A stretch of DNA of 64,000 bases from Chryseobacterium sp. S0630. GTDB taxonomy: Bacteria; Bacteroidota; Bacteroidia; Flavobacteriales; Weeksellaceae. Below are positions 9,000 through 18,403 of the stretch, in pieces (positions within the stretch are counted from its first letter, which is position 1; every line of letters starts with the position of its first letter). The DNA is taken from contig NZ_JAMZGF010000018.1 of NCBI RefSeq assembly GCF_024158915.1, forward strand, positions 24,199 through 88,198, read 5' to 3'. The position numbers were made by a program, and so were the translations under genes. The notes beneath the pieces were generated by a model that was given only the letters and a program-made list of their open reading frames with translations, was not told where the DNA came from and ran no database searches.

Positions 9000-11129
9000 A
9001 TGAAAAAACTCCTTTTAACTCTTACTGTTGCTGCCGTATTTCAAAATATCTCAGCACAGGAAATTACTTTAGATAAAATATATTCAGGATATTACCGTGG
9101 GAAAGGGATTGCAGGAATCTCATCTATGAAAAACGGAGAGAACTATCTTGTCATTGAACCTTCAGGAATTGCAAAATATTCTTATAAAACTTCACAAAAG
9201 GAAGGAAATCTTGTGGATGGAAGGTTTGAAAGCTATATTTTTTCTGATGATGAATCTAAAATCCTTTTACAGACAGGAAGCCAGCCTATTTACAGACATT
9301 CTTTTCTGGGAAAATTTGATGTAAAAGATTTAAAATCCGGGAAAGTAATAAGCCTGAATGAAGGAAAACCGGTTCAGGAGCCAACATTTTCACCAGATGC
9401 TACAAAAGTGGCGTTTATATCTGACAATAATCTTTTCTATCAGGATCTTAGCTCAGGAAAAATCACACAAATTACTACGGATGGTAAAAAGAACTCTATC
9501 CTGAATGGTTTGGCAGATTGGGTATATGAAGAAGAATTCGGGCATGCAAGACAATATGAATGGACAAAAAATTCTGATGCCATCGTATTTGTGAAGTCTG
9601 ACGAAAGCCAGGTTCCGGAAATCTATATTCCGATTTACGGGAAAAACCTTTACCCTGCTGAGATGCGTTATAAATATCCAAAAGCAGGTGAAAAGAACTC
9701 TGTAGTTTCAGCACAGTTATACCGTCTTGATAACGGGAAAACGATGCAGCTGAATTTAGGTTCTTTCAAAAACTATTACATTCCGAATGTATTCCAGACC
9801 GCAAAGCCTGATGAGATTGTTTTAATTACTTCTGAAAGAATCCAGAATGCTTCGGATATTTTAAAAGTAAATACCAAAACAGGAGCAGTTCAGAAACTGT
9901 TTACTGAAACTGATGATAAATGGATTGATACAGACAGCCCTACTCTTGAATTCCTTGAAGACGATTCTTTCCTTTGGGCTTCTGAAAGAGATGGAAACCG
10001 TCACCTTTACTGGTATGATAAAGACGGTAAGTTGAAAAAACAGATCACAAAAGGAAACTGGGAGGTAACGGATTATTATGGTTTTAATCCAAAATCTAAA
10101 GAAATTTACGTTCAGACTACTGAAAAAGGAAGTATTAATAAGGTGATTTCCAAAGTAAATATTGAAAACGGAAAAACTCAGCTGATCTCTAATGCAGAAG
10201 GAAACAATTCTGCTAACTTCAGCAAAAACTATAATTATTTCATTGAAACTTCCTCTACAGCTGCAAAACCTTATACATACGTTTTAAAAGACGGTAACGG
10301 AAAAGCAGTAAAAGAACTTCAGAACAACAATGATCAGCTTCAGAAGTTGAAGACTGATAATTTTGTTGAAAAAGAATTCATTACGATTCCCAATGCTGTA
10401 GGCGATCAGATGAATGCCTGGATCATGAAGCCTAAAAACTTTGATCCGAATAAGAAATATCCTTTATTTATGTTCCAGTATTCCGGCCCAGGATCTCAAC
10501 AGGTTGCCAACTCATGGGACAACGGAAATGCCATGTGGTTCAATCACCTTGTACAAAAAGGATATATTGTTGCTTGTGTAGACGGACGTGGAACGGGTTA
10601 CAAAGGAGCAAAATATAAGAAAGTAACCTATATGAATTTAGGAAAATATGAGATCGAAGATCAGATCACTGCAGCCAAGTGGTTCGGGAATCAATCTTAT
10701 ATTGATAAAAGCAGAATCGGAATGTTTGGATGGAGCTTTGGGGGTTATATGACCAGCTTAGCAATGACTAAAGGTGCCGATGTTTTCAAAGTAGGAATTG
10801 CTGTAGCGCCGGTAACCAACTGGAGATATTATGACTCTGTGTACACAGAAAGATTTATGAGAACACCTCAGGAAAACCCTGATGGATATGATAAAAACTC
10901 TCCTACAGAATATTCGAATCTGTTGAAAGGTAAATTCTTATTAATCCACGGAACTGCTGATGATAACGTTCACTTCCAGAACTCTATGGAATTCTCTGAA
11001 GCTTTGATTCAAAACAAAAAACAGTTTGATTTCATGGCTTATCCGGATAAAAACCATGGAATTTATGGTGGACAGACAAGACCTCAATTGTATCAGAAAA
11101 TGACGGATTTTATTTTGAATAATTTATAA
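9000..11129 (+). CDS. S9 family prolyl oligopeptidase, dipeptidyl-peptidase IV type
   Basis: A 709-residue secreted serine peptidase. The start at 9000 gives a signal peptide ending in NISAQ; a TAaaTTTG minus-7 box at 8974-8981 overlaps the upstream in-frame TTG and rules it out. An N-terminal beta-propeller (to about residue 440, including a DWVYEEEF motif typical of DPP-IV for binding the free N-terminus) precedes an alpha/beta-hydrolase domain with nucleophile Ser 579 in GWSFGGY, an Asp in GTADDNVH (654-655) and His 686 in DKNHGIYGG. Family members cleave X-Pro dipeptides in the periplasm. The peptide transporters that follow could import its products. Confidence 0.92.
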   Translation: MKKLLLTLTVAAVFQNISAQEITLDKIYSGYYRGKGIAGISSMKNGENYLVIEPSGIAKYSYKTSQKEGNLVDGRFESYIFSDDESKILLQTGSQPIYRHSFLGKFDVKDLKSGKVISLNEGKPVQEPTFSPDATKVAFISDNNLFYQDLSSGKITQITTDGKKNSILNGLADWVYEEEFGHARQYEWTKNSDAIVFVKSDESQVPEIYIPIYGKNLYPAEMRYKYPKAGEKNSVVSAQLYRLDNGKTMQLNLGSFKNYYIPNVFQTAKPDEIVLITSERIQNASDILKVNTKTGAVQKLFTETDDKWIDTDSPTLEFLEDDSFLWASERDGNRHLYWYDKDGKLKKQITKGNWEVTDYYGFNPKSKEIYVQTTEKGSINKVISKVNIENGKTQLISNAEGNNSANFSKNYNYFIETSSTAAKPYTYVLKDGNGKAVKELQNNNDQLQKLKTDNFVEKEFITIPNAVGDQMNAWIMKPKNFDPNKKYPLFMFQYSGPGSQQVANSWDNGNAMWFNHLVQKGYIVACVDGRGTGYKGAKYKKVTYMNLGKYEIEDQITAAKWFGNQSYIDKSRIGMFGWSFGGYMTSLAMTKGADVFKVGIAVAPVTNWRYYDSVYTERFMRTPQENPDGYDKNSPTEYSNLLKGKFLLIHGTADDNVHFQNSMEFSEALIQNKKQFDFMAYPDKNHGIYGGQTRPQLYQKMTDFILNNL

Positions 11130-11149
11130 GTATTCAACGTACATCTCAT

Positions 11150-11188
11150 AAAAATCCCTTCCAGAATTTCTGAAAGGGATTTTTTTTA
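11150..11188 (+). terminator. Intrinsic terminator after the DPP-IV-type gene
   Basis: Arms AAATCCCTTTC-like and AAAGGGATTT with a short loop, followed by eight T residues; it lies 20 bases past the peptidase stop codon. Confidence 0.8.
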
Positions 11189-11218
11189 TCTGGTATTAAG
11201 GATATTTTACAGCACACT

Positions 11219-11297
11219 ATTGTCATTCTGACGAAGGAAGAATCTCATACGCGGCTTAGATCCTTCATTTCACTTCGTTACATTCAGAGTGACAGAG
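11219..11297. repeat. Imperfect inverted repeat of the TGTCATTCTGA type
   Basis: The left end reads TGTCATTCTGACGAAGG and the right end is the imperfect reverse complement of a similar string (CACTTCG ... TCAGAGTGACA), giving a hairpin of roughly 75 bases. A related core recurs at 50514-50572 in the window, so this is a dispersed intergenic element rather than a gene part. The remaining intergenic DNA up to 11505 shows nothing else I can name. Confidence 0.6.
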
Positions 11298-11534
11298 TCA
11301 TAATAATAATCTTTCTTGTATACAACATCATACGCAAACCTGTTGCTTTGAGAAAAACAAATAAATGTTCCTAATAATAACTTTTTCATCATTTAAAATC
11401 TGCAATTTAAAATAAAATTATTACTACAGACCAAAATGGTTTTCTATTTATTTCATTAATCATTTAGGTATGTATTATTTATTTTATCAATTGAAATTAA
11501 AAACTTATTTTTGGGAAATTTGAAAATTGATTAT

Positions 11535-13190
11535 ATGAAGACTAAACATCCTAAAGGGCTACCCTATCTATTCTTTACAGAAATGTGGGAGCGTTTCGGG
11601 TATTACCTGATTCTTGGAATCTTTGTTCTCTATGTTATTGAACCTACGGGCATGAAAGGCGGACTTGGACTTCCGGATAAAACTGCTGATGACATTTTCG
11701 GAACTTATATTGCCTTAACTTATCTGACTCCATTCATTGGAGGATTCCTGGCTGACAGGGTTTTAGGGTATATTAAATCTATTTATCTCGGAGGCTTTTT
11801 AATGGCTGCAGGATATATAGGAATGGGAGTTTTTAAAGATTTGCCTTTGTTTTATGCTTCCCTGGCATTAATTATCATTGGAAACGGTTTCTTTAAACCT
11901 ACTATTTCAACTTTACTAGGAAATCTTTATTCTGAAGAGCCTTATAAAGCAAATAAAGACTCGGGATACAATATTTTCTATATGGGAATCAATATCGGAG
12001 CATTTATCTGTAACATTATTGCGGCTTTCATGCGTAATAAATTCGGTTGGGGTGAAGCTTTCATCACTGCTGGAGTAGGAATGCTTATCGGAATGGTTAT
12101 TTTTACTATCGGAAGAAAACATTATATCCACGCTGCACAGATGAAACCTGTACAGGAAGGAGATACCAAACTTTCTGAAATTCTGATCAAAGTATTCGTT
12201 CCTGCTATCGCTGCCGGGGCAATAGGTTGGTTTATTCCTGGAAATATTTTCGGAAGTGATAGTACGGATGCCTTTATTTTCGCTTGTATACCTGTTATTT
12301 ATTTCTATGCTTCTCTTTATTTTAAAGCTAAACCAGATGAAAAAGCCTCTATCGGAGCATTACTTTCTGTATTCCTGATCAGTATGTTCTTCTGGGCTGT
12401 TTTCAAACAGAATGGTACCGCTTTAACAAGATGGGCTAATTATTATACGGATAGAAGTGTTCCTGCTTCTCTTGAAAAACCATTGGAAGGAATTTATATG
12501 GTGGAAGGGAAAAGTTATGAAGATAAGGAAACTCCTGTTTATGACAATCAGTTCCGTTCTCAAAAAGATGATAACGGGGAAACAAAGAAAGAAATGGGAA
12601 AAGATGTTTATTTTAAAAACATATCTCCCGAACAACGTGCTGCTCTTGAGAAAAACCCTGAAAACAAAGTATATTTATACAATACAGAATTATTCCAGTC
12701 TATCAATCCATTCTGGGTTATTGCTTTAACCCCGGTTATTGTAGGATTCTGGGCATTGCTGAGAAGAAAAGGAAAAGAACCTTTAACGCCTACTAAGATT
12801 GTTTTAGGGCTATTCATTTCAGGACTTTCTTGTCTGGTAATGGTTTTAGCAGTAATGGCCGGAGACAATGGATCTGTAAAAGTCTCTCCTCTATGGCTTG
12901 TTGCCAGCTACGGAGTGATTACCATCGGAGAGCTATGCCTTTCTCCAATGGGACTTTCATTTGTATCTAAACTTTCTCCAGCGAGAATTACGGCATTGAT
13001 GATGGGAGGATTTTTCCTTGCTAACTCTGTGGGAAATAAACTTTCCGGAATCCTGGCAAGCACATGGTACAATTACGAAAACAAAACGAATTATTTCCTT
13101 GTGAACTTCGCTTTGTTAATATTTGCTACACTTTTAGGCCTTTCTATGTTAAAAAGGCTGAATAAAATTATGACAGAAAAAGGGCATTAA
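11535..13190 (+). CDS. POT-family peptide MFS transporter (1 of 3)
   Basis: A 551-residue inner-membrane proton-coupled oligopeptide transporter. The family signature EMWERFGYY appears near residue 18, followed by about 12-14 hydrophobic helices and the GNGFFKP and GELCLSP motifs. A hydrophilic loop of roughly 70 residues (about 310-385) interrupts the second half. I chose ATG 11535, since a TAttTTTG minus-7 box at 11506-11513 lies over the upstream in-frame TTG. It encodes its own transcript and ends before a terminator at 13216-13244. Two paralogues follow; together with the DPP-IV-type peptidase this suggests growth on peptides. Confidence 0.9.
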   Translation: MKTKHPKGLPYLFFTEMWERFGYYLILGIFVLYVIEPTGMKGGLGLPDKTADDIFGTYIALTYLTPFIGGFLADRVLGYIKSIYLGGFLMAAGYIGMGVFKDLPLFYASLALIIIGNGFFKPTISTLLGNLYSEEPYKANKDSGYNIFYMGINIGAFICNIIAAFMRNKFGWGEAFITAGVGMLIGMVIFTIGRKHYIHAAQMKPVQEGDTKLSEILIKVFVPAIAAGAIGWFIPGNIFGSDSTDAFIFACIPVIYFYASLYFKAKPDEKASIGALLSVFLISMFFWAVFKQNGTALTRWANYYTDRSVPASLEKPLEGIYMVEGKSYEDKETPVYDNQFRSQKDDNGETKKEMGKDVYFKNISPEQRAALEKNPENKVYLYNTELFQSINPFWVIALTPVIVGFWALLRRKGKEPLTPTKIVLGLFISGLSCLVMVLAVMAGDNGSVKVSPLWLVASYGVITIGELCLSPMGLSFVSKLSPARITALMMGGFFLANSVGNKLSGILASTWYNYENKTNYFLVNFALLIFATLLGLSMLKRLNKIMTEKGH

Positions 13191-13215
13191 AATCCTTAAT
13201 ATTATAAAGATAAGT

Positions 13216-13245
13216 AAGCTGCGGAAGAGTTCCGCAGCTTTTTTA
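13216..13245 (+). terminator. Intrinsic terminator
   Basis: Perfect 11-bp arms AAGCTGCGGAA and TTCCGCAGCTT with a GAG loop and a T-run, 25 bases after the first POT gene. Confidence 0.9.
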
Positions 13246-13266
13246 TTTAAAAATAAAATTAAAACC

Positions 13267-13296
13267 TTGCCAAAAACCCAAAATAAACTATATTTG
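13267..13296 (+). promoter_or_regulatory. Bacteroidota-type promoter of the second POT gene
   Basis: TTG at 13267-13269, a 19-base spacer, and TAtaTTTG at 13289-13296. This is an exact match to the sigma-ABfr-type consensus and sits 28 bases before the ATG at 13325. Confidence 0.75.
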
Positions 13297-13324
13297 TCAG
13301 TCTTAACAAAAATTAACAATAGAA

Positions 13325-15079
13325 ATGGATAATATTGAAGCATTGAGTCCGAAACCGGATGAATTTGTAGAGAATAAGAATTCCAGGCATCCTAAAGGAT
13401 TATGGGTTCTTTTCGGAACAGAAATGTGGGAGCGTTTCAACTTTTATGGAATGAGAGCTCTTTTGACGCTCTTCATGGTAAATTCCTTATTGATAAAAGA
13501 AGCTGATGCAGCGATCATCTATGGTGGATTTCTAGCTTTATGTTATTTAACCCCTCTTTTAGGAGGATTTATTGCTGATAAATATATCGGAAACAGATAT
13601 GCCATCATCATCGGAGGATCGTTAATGGCTATCGGCCAGTTCTTATTATTCATCAGTGCCTCTACTTTCTCTGCGGATATTGGAAGTGCCAAACTTATCA
13701 TGTGGCTGGCGTTATTCGTTATTATTTTCGGTAACGGATTCTTCAAACCAAATATTTCCTCAATGGTAGGAAGCCTTTATCCGAAGCAGGAAAAATCTAA
13801 ACTGGATTCTGCTTTCACCATTTTCTATATGGGGATCAACATCGGGGCTTTCTTAGGTCAGTTTATCTGTCCATACGTAGGAGACGTAAAAGATGCTGCA
13901 ACTGGAGTAAGAGATATCTTCGCTTTCAAATGGGGATTCTTAGCTGCTTCTATTGCCATGGTAATCGGAACAATTACATTCTTTATCCTTAAAAACAAAT
14001 ACGTAGTAACTCCGGAAGGAAGACCTATCGGAGGGTTACCAAAAAATAATACAAGTGCTGACTTCGAAGAAGGAGAAACACAAACTGCTAAATTCTCAGG
14101 TCAGGCTTTAGGAATCACCGGAGGAATATTTGTTGTTTTATTCTTCGTTTTCAGATACCTTCTTGTAGGTGAGTTTGGATTCAACTCCGTAGAAATGGGA
14201 CAGTTGATTAAAGGGATCATTTATCCATTCATCTATTCGGCTGGTATTGCTCTTGCATTCTTAATTATGTCTTCTGCTGAAAACAAGGTGGAAAGACAGA
14301 GAATCTGGGTAATCTATATTGTATCATTCTTTATTATTTTCTTCTGGGCTGCATTTGAGCAGGCGGGATCTTCATTAACATTTATTGCAGATAACCAGAC
14401 TGACAGAAACATTTTCGGATGGAATATGCCTCCTTCAATGGTACAGATCTTCAACGGTATTTTCGTAGTTCTTTTAGCTGTTCCTTTCAGTTTATGCTGG
14501 GACAAGTTAAGAGCTAAAGGAAAAGAGCCAGTATCTCCATTCAAACAAGCAATGGGATTAGCATTGATCGCACTTTCTTATTTCATCATTGCACACAATG
14601 TAAAAGATCTTGGAAACTCAGGGTTATTAGCCATCAAATGGTTAATGTTACTCTATTTCATCCAGACTTGTGGTGAGCTTTGTCTTTCTCCAATTGGCTT
14701 ATCACTGGTTGGTAAACTGGCTCCGAAAAGATTTGCTTCATTATTATATGGTGTTTTCTTCATTTCTAACGCTGCTGGTTATGCATTAGCAGGTTCATTA
14801 GGAGCACTTATCCCTGCAACAGGTGATAAATTCAAAAAAGCTCAAGAAATGGGTGTTAATTTACAGGATGTTTTGGATAAAAAAGTAACACTGACAGCTG
14901 ATCAGGTTGCCGCTTTCGATAAAGCTCAGCTTCCATTACACAACCCTACTTTTGTAGGATTTGAGATTCACAATCTATTCGAATTCTTCATGGTATTCGT
15001 AGTACTTTGTGGTATTGCTTCTGTTATTTTAGGTTTAATTTCACCTATCTTGAAGAAAATGATGCATGGTGTAAACTAA
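13325..15079 (+). CDS. POT-family peptide MFS transporter (2 of 3)
   Basis: A 584-residue paralogue of the first transporter, with EMWERFNFYGMR at about residue 31, GGFIADK, GNGFFKPNISSM and GELCLSPIGLS motifs, and about 14 hydrophobic helices. A linker of around 50 residues near 515-555, predicted soluble, separates the last two helices. The family symports di- and tripeptides with protons. It has its own promoter (13267-13296) and terminator (15101-15130). Confidence 0.9.
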   Translation: MDNIEALSPKPDEFVENKNSRHPKGLWVLFGTEMWERFNFYGMRALLTLFMVNSLLIKEADAAIIYGGFLALCYLTPLLGGFIADKYIGNRYAIIIGGSLMAIGQFLLFISASTFSADIGSAKLIMWLALFVIIFGNGFFKPNISSMVGSLYPKQEKSKLDSAFTIFYMGINIGAFLGQFICPYVGDVKDAATGVRDIFAFKWGFLAASIAMVIGTITFFILKNKYVVTPEGRPIGGLPKNNTSADFEEGETQTAKFSGQALGITGGIFVVLFFVFRYLLVGEFGFNSVEMGQLIKGIIYPFIYSAGIALAFLIMSSAENKVERQRIWVIYIVSFFIIFFWAAFEQAGSSLTFIADNQTDRNIFGWNMPPSMVQIFNGIFVVLLAVPFSLCWDKLRAKGKEPVSPFKQAMGLALIALSYFIIAHNVKDLGNSGLLAIKWLMLLYFIQTCGELCLSPIGLSLVGKLAPKRFASLLYGVFFISNAAGYALAGSLGALIPATGDKFKKAQEMGVNLQDVLDKKVTLTADQVAAFDKAQLPLHNPTFVGFEIHNLFEFFMVFVVLCGIASVILGLISPILKKMMHGVN

Positions 15080-15100
15080 TTGTATCAACAAAATATAATA

Positions 15101-15130
15101 AAACCTCTGCCAAGTCAGAGGTTTTTTTTA
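15101..15130 (+). terminator. Intrinsic terminator
   Basis: Arms AAACCTCTG (15101-15109) and CAGAGGTTT (15116-15124), six-base loop, then T-run; it separates the second POT gene from the nuclease gene that begins only eight bases later. Confidence 0.85.
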
Positions 15131-15137
15131 TTTTCGT

Positions 15138-16130
15138 ATGATGGAAATTTCCGAAGATTCTTTATTCCAATCCGTAAAGGAAATCATTAGACAGTCGCGC
15201 GAAAAAGTTTTTCGGATAGCGAATTCTACTCTACTGCTCACGTACTGGCAGATTGGAAAACTTATTGTTGAAGATGAACAGAATGGAAAAGAACGTGCAC
15301 AGTATGGAAAATATACGCTGAAAAAACTTTCTGAAAAACTCACTTTGGAATTTGGAAAAGGGTTTGATTATACCAATCTATCCAATATGCGGAAATTTTA
15401 CACAGCATTTCCAATTGTTGACGCATTGCGTCAACAATTAAGTTGGACACACTATAGACTCTTGATAAGGCTTGACCACGCTGATAAAATGAATTATTAT
15501 ATCAACGAATCCGTTCAAAATAACTGGAATTACAGAGATCTCAAAAGACAAATCAATTCGCTTGCTTACGAAAGGGTTTTGGAACATAAAAAATCTTCTC
15601 CGGAAAGTATTCACAGTGTTTTAAAAGATCCTTATATTTTTGAATTTCTTGGGTTAAAAGCTGATGAACAATTCTCCGAAAAAGAAATCGAAACAGCCAT
15701 TATTGATCACATCCAAAAGTTTTTACTGGAATTCGGGAAAGGATTTGCTTTTGTAGCCAGACAACAACATATTTCAACTGATACCTCAGATTTCTATATT
15801 GATCTTGTCTTCTATAATTACATCTTAAAATGCTTTGTGATCATCGACCTGAAAACAGGGGAACTTTCCCATCAGGATATTGGGCAGATTGATATGTATG
15901 TGAGAATGTATGATGACCTGAAACGCGGTGAAGGAGATAACCCAACCATTGGAATTTTATTATGTTCAGAAAAAGATGAAACTATTGTAAAATATTCCAT
16001 TTTGAATGATAAAAACAATTTATTTGCCAGCAAATACCTGCTGTACCTCCCAAAAGAAGAAGAATTAAAACAAATTATTGACCAGGACAGAATCCGTTTT
16101 GAACTGGATCAGAAAGATAAAAACCCTTAA
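15138..16130 (+). CDS. YhcG-type PD-(D/E)XK nuclease protein (DUF1016)
   Basis: A 330-residue protein of the YhcG family. Residues about 10-160 form the DUF1016 N-terminal helical domain (REKVFRIANSTLLLTYWQIG, SWTHYRLLIRL), and residues about 170-320 the PD-(D/E)XK nuclease domain with DFYIDLVFYN followed by VIIDLKTG, i.e. the D...(D)xK core. Such genes often accompany type I restriction-modification or other mobile defence modules; here it stands alone between transporter paralogues. The start is ATG 15138 (a second ATG follows at once). It ends 23 bases before the third POT gene with no terminator, so the two are probably co-transcribed. Confidence 0.85.
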   Translation: MMEISEDSLFQSVKEIIRQSREKVFRIANSTLLLTYWQIGKLIVEDEQNGKERAQYGKYTLKKLSEKLTLEFGKGFDYTNLSNMRKFYTAFPIVDALRQQLSWTHYRLLIRLDHADKMNYYINESVQNNWNYRDLKRQINSLAYERVLEHKKSSPESIHSVLKDPYIFEFLGLKADEQFSEKEIETAIIDHIQKFLLEFGKGFAFVARQQHISTDTSDFYIDLVFYNYILKCFVIIDLKTGELSHQDIGQIDMYVRMYDDLKRGEGDNPTIGILLCSEKDETIVKYSILNDKNNLFASKYLLYLPKEEELKQIIDQDRIRFELDQKDKNP

Positions 16131-16153
16131 TTAGAACTTAATCATATATCATT

Positions 16154-17665
16154 ATGAGCTTAACTTTAGATGAAATACAAAATTTCAAAGGAAAGTATCC
16201 CAGACAAATCTGGAGCCTGTTTTTCTCTGAAATGTGGGAACGTTTCTGTTTCTACGGAATGCGTGGAATGCTGGTTTTCTTTATGATCTCCCAGCTTAAT
16301 TTCCATGAAAAAGAAGCCAACCTCCAATATGGAGCCACCCAGGCATTCGTATATGCCTTTACTTTTGTAGGAGGTCTTTTTGCCGATAAAATTTTAGGAT
16401 TCCGAAAATCCTTGTTCTGGGGCGGCCTTCTGATGATCGTAGGAAGTTTAATTCTTGCTACCGATCCCCACAAATTCTTTTTCTTAGGAATAGCATTCAC
16501 CGTAGTAGGGACAGGTTTCTTCAAACCTAATATTTCATCTATGGTAGGACAGCTTTATAAACCAAATGACTCAAGAGCAGATGCAGGATTCTCACTTTTC
16601 TATGCGGGAATTAACCTTGGTGCATTATTAGGAGGTTATTTGTGTATCGCAATCGGTAAAGGAGAATTCCTGGGCAATATCATTGCAGAAGAGATGAGAT
16701 GGCATATTGCTTTCGGACTTGCTTCAATAGTAATGGTGGTGAGCTTAATTAATTTTGTATTCACACAAAGAACATTGGGTACTATTGGTTTACAGCCGGG
16801 ACATCCTTTAGCAGAAGAAAAAACAGCTCCAATACCAAAATGGAAAGAGTATGGAGTATATGTTTTGTCTTTAATTTTCGTTCCTATCATCATGACCATG
16901 GTAGCCAAGACAGAATATACAGATTATTTCATGTGGACCATCGGACCATTAACCTTAATCTATTTATTCTATGAAATGTCTAAAGTAACCGCTTCTGAAC
17001 GCAAAAAACTTTGGGCAGCTTTAGTATTTATTATATTTTCAATCATATTCTGGGGAATCTATGAGCAAAGTGGAGGTTCTTTAAGTATTTTCGCAGCTAA
17101 GAACCTGAATAAAGACCTTCTGGGATTAGACCCAAATGGTGTAAACAACTCAGGAGGAGCATTCTTCATTATTTTCCTTGCTCCATTGATCGGACTTCTT
17201 TGGATCTGGCTGAACAAAAGAAAAATTGAACCCAACACGATTATCAAATTCGGATTAGGATTCATTTTCTTAGGATTAGGATATTATGTTTTGTTTGCAA
17301 CCCGTCTTTTTGCAGACCTTCAGGGAATCACTTCACTGAATTTCTTCACACTGGCATTGCTTATCATTACCCTTGGAGAATTATGCCTCTCTCCTATCGG
17401 ATTATCCATCATGACCAAACTTTCCACTAAAAATCTTCAGGGAATGATGATGGGAATGTGGTTCCTTGCTTCTGCGTATGGACAGTATGTTGCAGGAATT
17501 ATCGGGGCCAGTCTTGCCACAGCCAAAGAAGGTTCTACCAACTATGATGAATTGATCACTTATACTGATGGATATAAACAATTGGGATTATATGCGGTAA
17601 TTGCCGGAGTGGTATTAATTTTGATATCTCCGTACGTGAAAAAATTAATGCAAGATGTAAAATAA
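16154..17665 (+). CDS. POT-family peptide MFS transporter (3 of 3)
   Basis: A 503-residue peptide transporter, the shortest of the three, with EMWERFCFYGMRG around residue 25, GGLFADK, GTGFFKPNISSM and LGELCLSPIGLS. It has about 12-14 hydrophobic helices and lacks the long soluble insertions of the other two. The gene follows the YhcG-type gene closely and is closed by an AT-rich hairpin at 17665-17690. Differences between the paralogues may reflect distinct substrate preference, which cannot be read from sequence. Confidence 0.9.
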   Translation: MSLTLDEIQNFKGKYPRQIWSLFFSEMWERFCFYGMRGMLVFFMISQLNFHEKEANLQYGATQAFVYAFTFVGGLFADKILGFRKSLFWGGLLMIVGSLILATDPHKFFFLGIAFTVVGTGFFKPNISSMVGQLYKPNDSRADAGFSLFYAGINLGALLGGYLCIAIGKGEFLGNIIAEEMRWHIAFGLASIVMVVSLINFVFTQRTLGTIGLQPGHPLAEEKTAPIPKWKEYGVYVLSLIFVPIIMTMVAKTEYTDYFMWTIGPLTLIYLFYEMSKVTASERKKLWAALVFIIFSIIFWGIYEQSGGSLSIFAAKNLNKDLLGLDPNGVNNSGGAFFIIFLAPLIGLLWIWLNKRKIEPNTIIKFGLGFIFLGLGYYVLFATRLFADLQGITSLNFFTLALLIITLGELCLSPIGLSIMTKLSTKNLQGMMMGMWFLASAYGQYVAGIIGASLATAKEGSTNYDELITYTDGYKQLGLYAVIAGVVLILISPYVKKLMQDVK

Positions 17666-17690
17666 AAAATAAGTAATTATGCTTATTTTT
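17665..17690 (+). terminator. Weak AT-rich terminator
   Basis: Arms AAAAATAAG and CTTATTTTT with an eight-base loop directly after the third POT gene. Confidence 0.5.
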
Positions 17691-17706
17691 ATCCAAATAT
17701 CACAAT

Positions 17707-18240
17707 ATGAAGAAAATTTTAAGCATACTACTCTTATTTTTATTAAATTTTAGTTTTGCCCAGGTAAAGTGGATGACCATTGAAGAAGCTTTAAAAGCCC
17801 AGAAGGAAAGTCCCAAAAAAATATTAATTGATTTCTATGCAGACTGGTGTGGTCCATGTAAAATCATGGATAAAAAAACGTATGGTCACCCTGTAATTGC
17901 TCAGATTTTAAATGAGAATTATTATCCTGTAAAGTTTAATGCAGAAGAAAAAAAGAGCATTGAAATCTTTGGAAGAACATTTTCAAATCCTAATTCTGAA
18001 CATAAAAAGGGAAAGAATTCTCTGCATGAGTTTACACAGTATATGAATGTAGGAGCTGTTCCAAGTACCGTATTTCTGGATGAACATGGCGATCCCATTA
18101 CCATTCTTCAGGGAGAACTGTCTGCCAAAGAACTGGAACCTTATCTGGAACTGATCTCCAAAGATTTGTTTAAAAAGATTAAGACCAGAGAACAATGGGA
18201 GGATTACCAGAAAAAATTCAAATCTAAAATAAAAGATTAA
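17707..18240 (+). CDS. Secreted thioredoxin-family protein
   Basis: A 177-residue protein with an N-terminal signal peptide (residues 1-19, ending FSFAQ) and a thioredoxin fold. The redox motif is W47-C48-G49-P50-C51, and the cis-proline region is GAVPSTVFLD. A Lys/Ser-rich insertion (around residues 85-105) lies between the first strands and the cis-Pro. It most probably works as a periplasmic disulfide reductase or oxidase. It is bounded by terminators on both sides, hence probably monocistronic. Confidence 0.88.
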   Translation: MKKILSILLLFLLNFSFAQVKWMTIEEALKAQKESPKKILIDFYADWCGPCKIMDKKTYGHPVIAQILNENYYPVKFNAEEKKSIEIFGRTFSNPNSEHKKGKNSLHEFTQYMNVGAVPSTVFLDEHGDPITILQGELSAKELEPYLELISKDLFKKIKTREQWEDYQKKFKSKIKD

Positions 18241-18291
18241 TTAGAACTTTGAAACCTGATTTTCTGTTTCAATTCTAAAAATTCACTATAG

Positions 18292-18321
18292 AGGCTTCCA
18301 ATTTTTTGGAAGTCTTTTTTA
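18292..18321 (+). terminator. Intrinsic terminator
   Basis: Arms AGGCTTCCAA and TTGGAAGTCT (one G-U pair), TTTT loop, T-run; it follows the thioredoxin gene. Confidence 0.85.
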
Positions 18322-18403
18322 TTTTACCGAAATTCGAACCTTTATTTCTATTATCCGAAATAAGGATCAAAAAATTCGAAAATTAGTATCCTGAAACCTG
18401 AAA

